Origin: Methylobacterium sp. PvR107
Lineage (GTDB): Bacteria > Pseudomonadota > Alphaproteobacteria > Rhizobiales > Beijerinckiaceae
Assembly (NCBI RefSeq): GCF_017833295.1
Contig: NZ_JAFIBW010000001.1
Location: forward strand, 4,553,501 to 4,617,500
Length of the DNA: 64,000 nt
Direction: 5' to 3'
Shown here piece by piece: positions 1-8,645 of the stretch. The translations under genes were made by a program, and so were the position numbers. The notes beneath the pieces are model-generated. The model ran no database searches. It was not told where the DNA came from and saw only the letters and a program-made list of their open reading frames with translations. Numbering within the stretch: position 1 is the first letter of the stretch; every line of letters begins with the position of its first letter.

Positions 1-70
1 GATCCTGATCTGCGGATCGCTGTACTTGGCCGGCTTAGTCCTTGCGGCCAACGACACGCCGCCGGTCTGA
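1..70 (+). CDS. folC: Folylpolyglutamate/dihydrofolate synthase, C-terminal end only
   Basis: The first 70 bases read in frame 2 as a C-terminus (ILICGSLYLAGLVLAAND, then TPPV and TGA at 68-70). The CGSLYLAG stretch is typical of the end of FolC, which adds glutamate to folates. Only about 22 residues are visible, so the call rests on this motif and on context: in many alphaproteobacteria folC lies next to trxA and addA, as here. The rest of the gene is outside the window. Confidence 0.75.
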   Translation, partial: ILICGSLYLAGLVLAANDTPPV

Positions 71-304
71 GTGATCGCAAGTCCGGAGCGGTTCGGGTCA
101 GCCCCGGCAGCTCCAGGGCATGACGCTGGACATCTCGGGAACTTTGGTTTCCGCGTTCCAAACGTCGTGGATCCGCCGCAATCGGCGCGGCGAAAGCCAC
201 CCCACGGCCACGCTTTCCCTCGGCTGTGGCAGCTAAGCTACATCCCCAAAAGCCGCGATCGCTTATTTTCACCGTCGATCGGGCTAATGCTGGGGATCAC
301 AGTA

Positions 305-1198
305 ATGAAGAAGCTTGTTACCTCTCTTGCGGCGTTTACGGCGCTCACCGCCGCCGCTTCGGCCGCCGACCTGCCGCGCCGCGCTCCGCCGCCGGTGTTC
401 ACCCCCGTTCCGGTGTTTACCTGGACCGGCGCCTATTTCGGTATCAACGCCGGCTACGGCTTCGACGCCAGCAGCAACTCGGGCCGCGGCTTCGTCCAGA
501 CGCCCGGCAACCCGGTTGTCGTGACGCCGGCCGGTATCGCGCCCTACCAGGCGCTGCTGCCGAACGGCTCGTCGCTGGCCTACAGCAACGACAGCCGCGA
601 AGGCTTCACCGGCGGTGGCCAGATCGGCTACAACTGGCAGCTGAGCCCGGGCAACGGCGCCGTGATCGGCTTCGAGGCCGACGCGCAGTACCTCGACTTC
701 GGCCGTCGCGCCCGCTTCGCCACGAACGCCGCGCTGATCAACCCGACCTTCGTGCCGATCAACGGCACGCTCAACACGATCGACTTCTTCGGCACCGTCC
801 GTGGCCGTCTCGGCTACGCCTTCGACCGGACCCTCGTGTACGCCACCGGCGGTTTCGCCTACGCCACCGGCACGGATGACGGCGCTCGCGTCGGCTTCCA
901 GAACTTCGCCGGCCGTCGGAACGACTTCAAGACCGGCTGGACCGTCGGCGGCGGTATCGAATACGCGCTGCCCACCGACTCGTTCCTGAACTTCTTCCGC
1001 TCCTCGGCCGTGACGCTGAAGGTGGAAGGCCTGTACGTGAACCTCGACAACAACGGCCGCGCCCAGCTGCCGCTGGTCGGCGCCGCGGTCACCGGGGCCG
1101 GCCTCCTGCCGGTCTACTCGCTCACCAACGCCCGCCGCGACGAGAACGCCTTCGCTGTCGTCCGCGCCGGCCTGAACTACAAGTTCGGCTCGTACTGA
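305..1198 (+). CDS. Omp25-like outer membrane beta-barrel protein
   Basis: A 297-residue protein starting at the ATG at 305. The first ~21 residues (MKKLVTSLAAFTALTAAASA) are a clear signal peptide cleaved before ADLPRR, a common start for Omp25/RopB-type porin-like proteins of the Hyphomicrobiales. The mature part alternates aromatic and polar residues (WTGAYFGINAGYG; GGQIGYNWQL; VRGRLGYAFD) and ends in AVVRAGLNYKFGSY, fitting a small eight-stranded barrel. It sits alone between folC and trxA and has two strong hairpins behind it. The reading frame is open back to base 71, but upstream codons do not look like protein of this family and would hide the signal peptide. Substrate unknown; a structural or surface-antigen role is likely. 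Confidence 0.85.
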   Translation: MKKLVTSLAAFTALTAAASAADLPRRAPPPVFTPVPVFTWTGAYFGINAGYGFDASSNSGRGFVQTPGNPVVVTPAGIAPYQALLPNGSSLAYSNDSREGFTGGGQIGYNWQLSPGNGAVIGFEADAQYLDFGRRARFATNAALINPTFVPINGTLNTIDFFGTVRGRLGYAFDRTLVYATGGFAYATGTDDGARVGFQNFAGRRNDFKTGWTVGGGIEYALPTDSFLNFFRSSAVTLKVEGLYVNLDNNGRAQLPLVGAAVTGAGLLPVYSLTNARRDENAFAVVRAGLNYKFGSY

Positions 1199-1211
1199 GA
1201 CCGGACGTCAG

Positions 1212-1233
1212 GTCCCGGGCAGAAGCCCGGGAC
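1212..1233 (+). terminator. Hairpin after the porin gene
   Basis: A perfect 9-bp inverted repeat (GTCCCGGGC, loop AGAA, GCCCGGGAC) 14 bases after the porin stop, followed by TTCAAAAG. Probably part of the terminator; there is no long T-run. Confidence 0.6.
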
Positions 1234-1261
1234 TTCAAAAGAACAGGGTCTTGAAACCGAG

Positions 1262-1287
1262 AAAGCCCGGCCTTGCGGCCGGGCTTT
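1262..1287. terminator. Bidirectional terminator between the porin and trxA
   Basis: A perfect 11-bp inverted repeat (AAAGCCCGGCC, loop TTGC, GGCCGGGCTTT) followed by CCTTTT. It lies between two convergent genes, 25 bp from the trxA stop, and its A/T ends suit termination in both directions. Confidence 0.8.
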
Positions 1288-1311
1288 CCTTTTGGCGTCC
1301 TCGTGGATCGT

Positions 1312-1635
1312 TCAGGCGGTCTGCGCGCCGATCCAGCGAGACAGGTCGCCCTTCGGGGCGGCGCCTACCTTCTGGTCAACCCGCTCGCCGTTCTTGAACA
1401 GCAGCAGGGTCGGGATCGAGCGGATGCCGTACTGGGCGGCGATCTGCGGATTCTCGTCGACGTTGACCTTGGCGATCTTCACCTTGCCCTGAAGATCGGT
1501 CGCGATCTCTTCGAGCGCCGGGCCGATCTGACGGCAAGGGCCGCACCACTCCGCCCAGAAATCCACCACGACGGGCTCGGCGGACTTGAGAACGTCCTGC
1601 TCGAAGCTCGCGTCGGTTACTTTCACCGTCGCCAT
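1312..1635 (-). CDS. trxA: Thioredoxin
   Basis: A 107-residue thioredoxin, the usual length. The redox site WCGPC is at about residues 29-33 inside [12 protein letters not shown], and the cis-proline loop is in [11 protein letters not shown]. It reduces protein disulfides in the cytoplasm. The start at 1635 ([11 protein letters not shown]) is preceded by AAAGGTGACGTT, a good ribosome binding site; a longer frame reaching 1734 has no family resemblance. It follows addA on the same strand with a ~195-bp gap, matching the addA-trxA-folC neighbourhood common in alphaproteobacteria. Confidence 0.97.
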   Translation of the reverse strand: MATVKVTDASFEQDVLKSAEPVVVDFWAEWCGPCRQIGPALEEIATDLQGKVKIAKVNVDENPQIAAQYGIRSIPTLLLFKNGERVDQKVGAAPKGDLSRWIGAQTA

Positions 1636-1830
1636 AACGTCACCTTTCGGAAGTCGCCACCGGTCGGGCAGCGTCGAACGGGCAGGGGCCCGCGCGGTCC
1701 AACCAGAATTGGCGACGGGTGACTGCGCGGTCAAGAAGTCCTGTCGCTCCGGTGGGAGCGGGGTCGCGTCCCCCGTTGCTGCGTGTGCGCTGGCGCATGT
1801 CGGCGCCGGCGGAGCGCAAAGGACATTCCC

Positions 1831-4800
1831 TCATGTCACGATCCCGGCGTGTTCGAGGGCCGCTGCGATGTCGCCGGAATCGAGGGTTCGGATCACGGGA
1901 CCGGAGGTCCAGATCAGCATGGGCCGAATCGTCCGACCGGGATAGATCTGGCCGAGGAGACGGGCATACAGCGCGATCTGGCCCGCCTCGGCCGGCGGGA
2001 GCGGTGCGTCCTGTTCCGGCGGTCGTCCGGTCTTGAAGTCGGCAATGCGCACCGTGTCGGCTGTGACCGAGATCCGGTCGACCCGCCCCTGGACCGAGCG
2101 CTCGCCCCGCTCCGTCCGCACCCGCCCCGACAGACTCACCTCCGCCCGTGCTTCAGGCGCGAAGAGCGCTGCGAGGTCCGGGTCGTCGATGATTCGCAGT
2201 ACCGATCGGACAATGCCGTAGATGGCGGGACGCGGTAATCCGGGCGCCCGCGACCGCACGAAGGCGAGGCCGGCCGCCTCCCGGCGTGCCCCCTCGACGC
2301 GGGGCAGATGCTGCAGCAGCGCGTGGATCAGGATGCCGCGCCGCCGGGCTTGAGCATCCGCCAGGCGTGGCGGCGGCACGCGCGTGCCATCCGCGGCCTG
2401 GAGCGCGCCGGACGGGCTGAGCGTCGGCACCTCCGGTTCCGGCGGTACGGGGCTGCGCAGCCAGGACGGCTCCGGCGCCGGAGCGGCGGTGGGCGGCGGC
2501 CCGTCGGGTTTGCGGTCCGTCGCTATCCCGTCGTGCCACACAGTGGCAGGACCATAGGACAGCTCGATCGACCGGCCGGCGCCGAAGGCGTTTTCCAGCC
2601 CGGCATGGATCATCCGGCACCACGCCGCCTCGCTCTCGCGCTCGTGGCCACGGAAGGGGGCGACGATCAAACGGTCGGCGGCCCGGGTCATGGCCACGTA
2701 GAGCAGACGGTTATGTTCCTGCCGGGCACGGGCCAGGAGTGCCGCGCGCGCCTCGCCGGCGGCCGCGCAATCCTGCGTCTTTCCCGCTGACCAGACCGGC
2801 GGCAGGACGGCCCCTTGGATCGCCAGCGGCAGCAGCGGCGGATCGTTGCGTCCCAGGGGCTCGCAGCCGTCGAGGATCACGACCACCGGCGCCTCGAGAC
2901 CCTTGGCCCCGTGCACGGTCATCACGCGGACCTCGTCCCGACCCGATTCCAGGTCGCGCTTGACCGTATGCCCGGCCTCGGCACCGATGTAGCGCGCCAG
3001 GAAACCGCCGAGCGAGGGCGCATCCGCGCCGGTTTCCGCCTGGGCTGCGGCGGCGAGGAACACGTCGATGGCGTCACCGGCCTCGCCGCCGAGACGGGCC
3101 ACGAGTTTGGCGCGGCCACCCTGCGGGCCGAGAAGCCGGGCATAGAAGCCGAACGGGCCGTGGAGGCCGGCCAGCCGGATCCATTCGGAAAGCGCCGCGA
3201 GCCCGCCGGCCGCCGCCGCGTCGCCGGCCGCCGCGTGCCGATGCAGGGCGTCCTCCAGGGTCTCGGACAAGTCGCGGCGCGTGGCGATCCGCACCAGATC
3301 GTCGTCGGTCAGGCCGACGAGGGGCGTCTTCAGCGCTGTGGCGAGGGTCAGGTCGTCGGCCGGCAGGAGCCCGGCCCGTCCGGCCGCCACGAGGTCGGCC
3401 ACCGCGATATGGGCCGAGACCTCCAGTCGATCCTGCCCGGCTACGGGAACGCCCAGCCCCTTCAGGGCCCGGATCATTTCCTCGAAGGCCGGTCCGCGCT
3501 TGCGCACCAGAATCAGGACGTCGCCGGGACGCCAGACCCGGCCGGTGGCGTCGCCGCGTGTGGTCCAGGTCCGCACTGCCTGCGCCACGCGGCGGGCCGT
3601 AGTAATGGCGGGAGCGCTGATCTCGGGCGCGTCCAGCGGCGCGGTCCAGGCCTCTGGCTCGGCGGTGGGCTCGGGCTCGGCGATCGGCCACAGCTCGACC
3701 GCTCCCGGCGCACCGGGCCGGGCGCTGGCGTGGACGGTCTTGCGCACCGTGTCTTCGAAGGACAGACCCTCGTTGTGTGCGTCGAGGGCGAACACCGCGT
3801 CCACCGCCTGCAGGACCAGGCTGGTGGAGCGGAACGACAGCGTGAGCGGGACGTCCTCGAAGGTCAGGCCGGCCGAACGCGATTCGGCGATCCAGGCCGC
3901 CCGGGTGAGGGCAAATTCCCGGGGCTCCGCGCCCTGGAAGCCGTAGATCGACTGCTTCGGATCGCCCACCGCGAACCGCGTCCGGATCCCGGCACGGGCG
4001 CCATCGCCGGCGGCGAATTCCTGGGTGATCGCCCGCAGGATCGCCCATTGCTCCGGGTTGGTATCCTGCGCCTCGTCGACGAGGACATGGTCGATGCCCC
4101 GGTCCAGCTTGTACAGGACCCAGCCCGCGCCGACGCGGTCGAGCAGATCCAGCGCCTTGTGGATCAGATCATCGAAATCGAGGGCGCCGAGCCGGGCCTT
4201 CTGGGCTTCGACCCGTCGATGGATCTCGGCCGCGAGCTGGAACAAGGCCTGCGTGCGGGCATGGGCCCGTGCGGCGCGCAGGCGATCGAAGAGCGGCACC
4301 AGCCGCTCCCGTTCGGCAATCAGGGCGTCCTTAACGGTGGGCGGGACGCTCTTGGTCCCGAGGCTGCTGTCGGCCTTGGGCTCGTCCTTCTGGGTGAAGA
4401 ACACGCCGCGATACAGCGCGAGCGCCTCGCTCCGGTCGGGCTGCGCCTCGGATCGCACCCGCTCGGTCTCCGCGGCGGCGAGCGCCTCCGCGAGCTTCTC
4501 GTCGTTGGCCTTGCCGGTGCGGAGCGCCTCGACCAGGGCGGCGCGATCGTCCGGCTCACATCCGGCGCCCCCATCCAGGATCGCAGCCTCGATCCGCTCG
4601 GCGGTCTCCTCCGCGGCGAGCCCGAGCGCGCCGTGAAGGCGCGCGAAGGCGTCGTCCAGCCCGGCGCGGTCATCGATCAGGGCGCGCGCCCGCATCGCGG
4701 AGCGGATCGCCGCCCGGAGGGTGTCGCCTGTCGCCTCCGGCGTCACGCGAGCGAGGGCCGCGCTCAGCGGCGTATCGCCGTTCGAGACCGCGTCGGCCAG

Positions 4801-5349
4801 GACGTTGGCCATCTCGATCTCGAACAGCTCGCGCGCCTTGGTGTCGTCGAGCACCACGAAACGGGCCGGGACATTGGCCTCGAACGGGAACATGTGCAGC
4901 AGCCGCTCGCAGAGGGCGTGCAGCGTCTCGATCTTCAGGCCGCCCGGCGTCTCCACGGCCCGGGCGAACAGGCGCCGGGCCATGCGCAGCCGATCCGGTC
5001 CGGCGCGCTCGCCGGTCAGGTCCGCGAGTTCGGCGGCGAGAGCCGCGTCATCCAGGGTCACCCAGCGCCCGAGGAGGCGGAAGACGCGGATCGCCATGTT
5101 GGCGGCGGCCGCCTTGGTGAAGGTCAGACACAGGATGCGTCCAGGCGGCGCGCCGTCGAGCAGCAGCCGCACCACCCGATCGGTCAGCACCTTGGTCTTG
5201 CCCGCCCCGGCATTGGCCGAAACCCAGGCCGAGGCGCGCGGGTCGGCCGCGCGGCGCTGGTTTGCCTGCGTCAGGTCATCGACCACGAAGGGTCTGAGGG
5301 CTTGCGTGGTGGCGCTGCTCAACGGTCTCGTCCGGCTCGGCTGCCGCAT
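1831..5349 (-). CDS. addA: Double-strand break repair helicase-nuclease AddA
   Basis: A 1172-residue AddA-type protein (family usual ~1150-1200). In order: UvrD-like helicase with Walker A SANAGAGKTKV (Lys ~51); Walker B VDEAQDTNPEQW; the QGAEPREF motif; helicase motif VMTVHGAKGLEAPVV; and a C-terminal RecB-type nuclease with VDRISV followed by IADFKTG. It resects double-strand breaks with AddB. The ATG at 5349 (MRQPSRTRPL) leaves 88 bp to the divergent minC gene; the open frame runs further upstream but across minC. AddB normally lies directly upstream in alphaproteobacteria; here that place is taken by minC on the opposite strand, so addB must be elsewhere. Confidence 0.95.
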   Translation of the reverse strand: MRQPSRTRPLSSATTQALRPFVVDDLTQANQRRAADPRASAWVSANAGAGKTKVLTDRVVRLLLDGAPPGRILCLTFTKAAAANMAIRVFRLLGRWVTLDDAALAAELADLTGERAGPDRLRMARRLFARAVETPGGLKIETLHALCERLLHMFPFEANVPARFVVLDDTKARELFEIEMANVLADAVSNGDTPLSAALARVTPEATGDTLRAAIRSAMRARALIDDRAGLDDAFARLHGALGLAAEETAERIEAAILDGGAGCEPDDRAALVEALRTGKANDEKLAEALAAAETERVRSEAQPDRSEALALYRGVFFTQKDEPKADSSLGTKSVPPTVKDALIAERERLVPLFDRLRAARAHARTQALFQLAAEIHRRVEAQKARLGALDFDDLIHKALDLLDRVGAGWVLYKLDRGIDHVLVDEAQDTNPEQWAILRAITQEFAAGDGARAGIRTRFAVGDPKQSIYGFQGAEPREFALTRAAWIAESRSAGLTFEDVPLTLSFRSTSLVLQAVDAVFALDAHNEGLSFEDTVRKTVHASARPGAPGAVELWPIAEPEPTAEPEAWTAPLDAPEISAPAITTARRVAQAVRTWTTRGDATGRVWRPGDVLILVRKRGPAFEEMIRALKGLGVPVAGQDRLEVSAHIAVADLVAAGRAGLLPADDLTLATALKTPLVGLTDDDLVRIATRRDLSETLEDALHRHAAAGDAAAAGGLAALSEWIRLAGLHGPFGFYARLLGPQGGRAKLVARLGGEAGDAIDVFLAAAAQAETGADAPSLGGFLARYIGAEAGHTVKRDLESGRDEVRVMTVHGAKGLEAPVVVILDGCEPLGRNDPPLLPLAIQGAVLPPVWSAGKTQDCAAAGEARAALLARARQEHNRLLYVAMTRAADRLIVAPFRGHERESEAAWCRMIHAGLENAFGAGRSIELSYGPATVWHDGIATDRKPDGPPPTAAPAPEPSWLRSPVPPEPEVPTLSPSGALQAADGTRVPPPRLADAQARRRGILIHALLQHLPRVEGARREAAGLAFVRSRAPGLPRPAIYGIVRSVLRIIDDPDLAALFAPEARAEVSLSGRVRTERGERSVQGRVDRISVTADTVRIADFKTGRPPEQDAPLPPAEAGQIALYARLLGQIYPGRTIRPMLIWTSGPVIRTLDSGDIAAALEHAGIVT

Positions 5350-5437
5350 CTCTCTACAACAGAAACGGGCTTGCGCGCCCGCCAAGGCGTCACACCGGGG
5401 GATGCGGGATTGCTCCCGGCGCCGCGCCGCCGCATGG

Positions 5438-6187
5438 ATGCGGACGATCCTCGCAGCGACATCGAACACGCCCGTGACCCAGCCGACATCCGAGCCGGCG
5501 CGCCCGCCGATCCGTTTTCGTGGCCGCTCCTTCATGGCCACCGTTCTGGCGCCGGTGCCACCGGTGTCCGAGTGGTTCGGCGATCTGGATGCGCTGAACC
5601 GGCGCGCGCCGAATTTTTTCGCCGGCCGGCCGGTGATCCTCGACCTCGGCGGATTGCGGCTCGGCCGTGAGGATCTCGACGGGCTGCTGGCGGAACTCGC
5701 CGCCCGCAACATCGCCATCCTCGGCATCGAGGGTGCAGCGCCATCGCTTCTTGGATCCGGGATGCCGCCGGCCTTGTCGGGCGGGCGCCCCGCGGGCGAA
5801 ATCGATACGCCCGGTGAAGCCGCGCCGGCCGAGGCGCCGCCCAAGGAGACCGTGCGCTCGCTGATCCTCGACGCGCCGGTGCGCTCGGGCCAGACGGTGC
5901 TTCATCTGGAAGGTGATGTGACCGTGCTGGGCGCCGTCGCCTCGGGTGCCGAGGTGATCGCCGGCGGCTCGATCCACGTCTACGGGGCGCTCCGCGGACG
6001 GGCCATCGCCGGGGCAGCCGGGGATCCCACGGCGCGGATCTGGTGTCGCCGCTTCGAGCCGGAGTTGGTGGCGATCGACGGTCTCTACCGAGCGGCCGAC
6101 GACCTCGACCCGGCTTTCCGGGGACAGGCCGTGGAGGTCCGGCTCCTCGAAGACGCGATCAAGCTCAACCTGTTCGAGCGCGGTTAA
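5438..6187 (+). CDS. MinC-like septum inhibitor, first (upstream) copy
   Basis: A 249-residue protein with the two-domain MinC plan: an N-terminal part (FRGRSFMATVLAPVPPVSEW, then PVILDLGGLRL) and a C-terminal beta-helix domain (VRSGQTVLHLEGDVTVLG, GGSIHVYGALRGRAIAGA). MinC blocks FtsZ assembly away from midcell with MinD. The start at 5438 was chosen because the residues after it align with the start of the second MinC copy downstream. The C-terminal domain is roughly half identical to that copy, and diverges at the tail (LLEDAIKLNLFERG against WLDNGNIRMASLD). It faces addA divergently and is separated from the minC-minD-minE unit by 302 bp, so it may have its own promoter. Whether it binds MinD is not known. 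Confidence 0.85.
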   Translation: MRTILAATSNTPVTQPTSEPARPPIRFRGRSFMATVLAPVPPVSEWFGDLDALNRRAPNFFAGRPVILDLGGLRLGREDLDGLLAELAARNIAILGIEGAAPSLLGSGMPPALSGGRPAGEIDTPGEAAPAEAPPKETVRSLILDAPVRSGQTVLHLEGDVTVLGAVASGAEVIAGGSIHVYGALRGRAIAGAAGDPTARIWCRRFEPELVAIDGLYRAADDLDPAFRGQAVEVRLLEDAIKLNLFERG

Positions 6188-6489
6188 GCGACTTCCCGCT
6201 GGAGCGGTTCGGTCGGCGTTTCGAGATTCTTGGCGTCCTCACGAGCGCAGCGAAGCATTCGCGTCTGGGCGCGACGTCCCTGAATCTGACGCCGCCGGCT
6301 TGCTGTGCCGCGTCCGGAAGGACGGGCGCGCTCGACCTTGCCCGCAGCGGCTGGGGCCGAAGCGTGAAAGTGTCCTCTTCCGCACCGATACAAGGATCCC
6401 GGCAGAATTTGCCGACCGGATCAGAAACTTAACCCTTCGGTAACCATCCCAACCGTCAATGGTCCGGTAAGAACTCTTAACGGGCGGAC
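6188..6489. other. Intergenic region between the two minC genes
   Basis: No convincing reading frame. The last ~80 bases before minC are less GC-rich and hold a CtrA-like site (listed separately) and a second TTAA close to the start codon. Two GANTC sequences (6225-6229 and 6282-6286) are present, about what chance predicts. Confidence 0.5.
6429..6444 (+). promoter_or_regulatory. Putative CtrA-binding site upstream of minC
   Basis: TTAACCCTTCGGTAAC matches the CtrA consensus TTAA-N7-TTAAC with one mismatch (GTAA for TTAA), 46 bp before the minC start. CtrA control of min genes has been reported in Sinorhizobium. The match is visible; the function is inference. Confidence 0.5.
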
Positions 6490-7221
6490 ATGAGCGAGAC
6501 TCTCCCCGAGCCGATCGATCCGGAGACCGCCCGCGCGGCGGCTTCTCCTTCCGCGCCCCGGCCGCTCAGCCTGCGCGGACGGGCCTTCAAGGCCCTGGCC
6601 CTCTCTCCCGAGCCGCCGCTTCCCGAGTGGCTCGCGGCCCTCGACGCGGCGCTGAAGCGCTCGCCGACCCTGCTGCAAGGCCGGGCCGTCATCCTGGACT
6701 GCGCCCAGCTCAAGCCCGAGCCGGACGCGCTCGAAACCTTAATGGCCGAGCTCAAGGCCCGCGGCATCGCGGTCCTCGGCATCGAGGGCGCCGACACGGT
6801 CGCGGCGGGCCTGCCGCCGCTCCTCGTCAAGGGACACCCGTCCGAGACGATCCAGATCCCGAGCGTCCCGGCCGAGCCGGAGCCGCAGGTGGTCACCTCG
6901 ATCACCGTCGAGGGCTCGGTCCGCTCCGGCCAGAGCGTCATCAACCCGACCGGCGACGTGACCGTGATGGGTTCGGTCTCCTCCGGGGCCGAGATCCTGG
7001 CCGGCGGCTCCATCCACGTCTACGGCGCCCTGCGCGGACGCGCGATCGCCGGGGCGGCACGCAACCCGCGCGCACGTATCTACTGCCGCAAGTTCGAACC
7101 CGAGTTGCTGGGGATCGACCGCCTCGTGCGGACGGCGGAGGACATGGGCACGGCCCTGCGCGGCAAGGCCGCACAGGTCTGGCTCGATAACGGCAACATC
7201 CGAATGGCAAGCCTGGATTAA
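6490..7221 (+). CDS. minC: Septum site-determining protein MinC
   Basis: A 243-residue MinC. N-terminal FtsZ-inhibiting domain (LRGRAFKALALSPEPPLPEW, VILDCAQLKP, LGIEGADTV), a short Pro/Glu linker, then the beta-helix C-terminal domain that dimerises and binds MinD (VRSGQSVINPTGDVTVMG, GGSIHVYGALRGRAIAGAA, IYCRKFEPELLGI). It is 13 bp upstream of minD, so this copy is the standard minCDE partner. The ATG at 6490 follows GGGCGGAC. A CtrA-like site lies upstream. Confidence 0.95.
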   Translation: MSETLPEPIDPETARAAASPSAPRPLSLRGRAFKALALSPEPPLPEWLAALDAALKRSPTLLQGRAVILDCAQLKPEPDALETLMAELKARGIAVLGIEGADTVAAGLPPLLVKGHPSETIQIPSVPAEPEPQVVTSITVEGSVRSGQSVINPTGDVTVMGSVSSGAEILAGGSIHVYGALRGRAIAGAARNPRARIYCRKFEPELLGIDRLVRTAEDMGTALRGKAAQVWLDNGNIRMASLD

Positions 7222-7234
7222 GGGAGATCGACGC

Positions 7235-8050
7235 GTGGCAAAGGTTCTCGTCGTCACATCGGGCAAGGGCGGCGTCGGCAAGACGACGACGACCGCGGCC
7301 CTCGGAGCAGCCCTGGCACAGGGCGGGCAGAGCGTGTGCGTCGTCGATTTCGACGTCGGGCTGCGCAATCTCGACCTGATCATGGGTGCGGAGCGCCGGG
7401 TCGTCTATGACCTGATCAACGTGGTCAACGGCGACGCCAAGCTCCCGCAGGCGCTGATTAAGGACAAGCGGGTCGAGACCCTGCACTTGCTGCCGGCCTC
7501 GCAGACCCGCGACAAGGACGCGCTCACTGACGCCGGCGTCGCCCGGGTCATGGAAGAGCTGCGGGACAAGTTCGACTGGGTCATCTGCGACTCGCCCGCC
7601 GGCATCGAGCGCGGCGCCCAGCTCGCCATGTACCACGCCGACGTGGCGGTGGTCGTCACCAACCCCGAGGTCTCCTCGGTGCGCGACTCCGACCGGATCA
7701 TCGGCCTCCTCGACTCGAAGACCGCCAAGGCCGAGAAGGGCGAGGACATGGAGAAGCACCTGATCCTCACCCGCTACGACCCGCTGCGGGCCGACCGCGG
7801 CGACATGCTCAAGACCGAGGACGTGCTCGACATCCTGTCGATCCCGCTGCTCGCGATCATCCCGGAGAGCCAGGAGGTGCTGCGCGCCTCGAACCTCGGC
7901 TGCCCGGTCACCCTCAATAACCCGCTCTGCGCTCCGGCCCGCGCCTATGCCGACGCGGCCCGCCGTCTGAAGGGCGAGGAGGTGCCGATGAGCCTGCCAG
8001 TCGAGCGCAAGTCCTTCCTCGACAAGCTGTTCATGCGGAGGGCGGCATGA
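7235..8050 (+). CDS. minD: Septum site-determining ATPase MinD
   Basis: A 271-residue ParA-family ATPase. The deviant Walker A motif SGKGGVGKTT is at residues 9-18, the switch DFDVGLRNLDLIMG follows, and D-S-P-A-G (ICDSPAGIE) marks Walker B. The C-terminus (ERKSFLDKLFMRRAA) is the short amphipathic helix that attaches MinD to membrane. MinD recruits MinC and is released by MinE. The stop overlaps the start of minE by four bases (ATGA), indicating coupled translation. Confidence 0.97.
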   Translation: MAKVLVVTSGKGGVGKTTTTAALGAALAQGGQSVCVVDFDVGLRNLDLIMGAERRVVYDLINVVNGDAKLPQALIKDKRVETLHLLPASQTRDKDALTDAGVARVMEELRDKFDWVICDSPAGIERGAQLAMYHADVAVVVTNPEVSSVRDSDRIIGLLDSKTAKAEKGEDMEKHLILTRYDPLRADRGDMLKTEDVLDILSIPLLAIIPESQEVLRASNLGCPVTLNNPLCAPARAYADAARRLKGEEVPMSLPVERKSFLDKLFMRRAA

Positions 8051-8385
8051 GCATTCTCGGGATCTTCCAGAAGCGCAATTCCGGCACGGTCGCCCGCGAC
8101 CGCCTGCAGCTGATCCTCGCTCACGAGCGGGCGGAGTCGGGGCGTCCCGACCTCGTGATGCAGCTCCGGGACGAGATCCTGGCGGTGATCGCCAACCACG
8201 TGTCGGTGGAAGCCGACAAGGTGAAGGTCACCCTGGAGCGCGGCGAGGGCGTCTCGACCCTCGGCCTCGACATCGAGCTTCCGCTCGGTGCCTCGGCCAA
8301 GCTCGACGCGAAGCTCGCGGCCAAGCTCGCCGAGGTCGCCGCCAACAAGGGCGGCGGTAAGCTGGCTTCCAAGAAGGCCGCTTGA
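8047..8385 (+). CDS. minE: Cell division topological specificity factor MinE
   Basis: A 112-residue MinE, longer than the ~88 residues of E. coli because of an Ala/Lys-rich tail. The N-terminal anti-MinCD part contains KRNSGTVARDRLQLILAHER; the dimerisation domain follows (MQLRDEILAVIANHV; DKVKVTLERGEGVSTL). It stimulates MinD ATPase and positions the division site. It overlaps minD by four bases and is followed by a terminator hairpin. Confidence 0.96.
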   Translation: MSILGIFQKRNSGTVARDRLQLILAHERAESGRPDLVMQLRDEILAVIANHVSVEADKVKVTLERGEGVSTLGLDIELPLGASAKLDAKLAAKLAEVAANKGGGKLASKKAA

Positions 8386-8423
8386 ACCGGGCCGGGATCG
8401 CTCCCGCCGGCAAGGATCGACAC

Positions 8424-8456
8424 AAGCCGCGTCCGGGCAGCCGGGCGCGGCTTTTC
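8424..8456 (+). terminator. Terminator after minCDE
   Basis: AAGCCGCGTCCGG and CCGGGCGCGGCTT form a 13-bp stem with one mismatch and a 4-base loop, followed by TT. It lies 38 bp after the minE stop. Confidence 0.75.
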
Positions 8457-8481
8457 GACATTCTGGTATCGGGATTTCATA

Positions 8482-8525
8482 GCCCGTCATTTCGGGCTCG
8501 CCTGCGGCGCCCCGGAATGACGGGC
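8482..8525. repeat. REP-like palindromic element
   Basis: GCCCGTCATTTCGGG and CCCGGAATGACGGGC form a near-perfect inverted repeat around a GC-rich centre. The GTCAT...CCGGG...ATGAC design is typical of short intergenic palindromes scattered through alphaproteobacterial genomes. It lies between minE and the next gene. A related palindrome is at 18040-18067. Confidence 0.6.
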
Positions 8526-8645
8526 GCTTATTCGATTGGGCCGAGCGGCGCGTAGTTTCACCCCGGCCGTTGTGGCAGCCCGCAGCATCTCGGGCGGCTC
8601 GGGTTTTCGGTATGGTGTGAAGGGGGCATCAGCACAGGGATCGCC

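Noticed and set aside
2815..5670. Long plus-strand open frame (951 codons) opposite addA
   Set aside because: It is the antisense of AddA in a GC-rich genome; no family motifs and composition rich in Arg, Gly and Gln.
6225..6286. Two GANTC sites upstream of minC as a possible CcrM/GcrA signal
   Set aside because: Two in 300 bp is near chance expectation.
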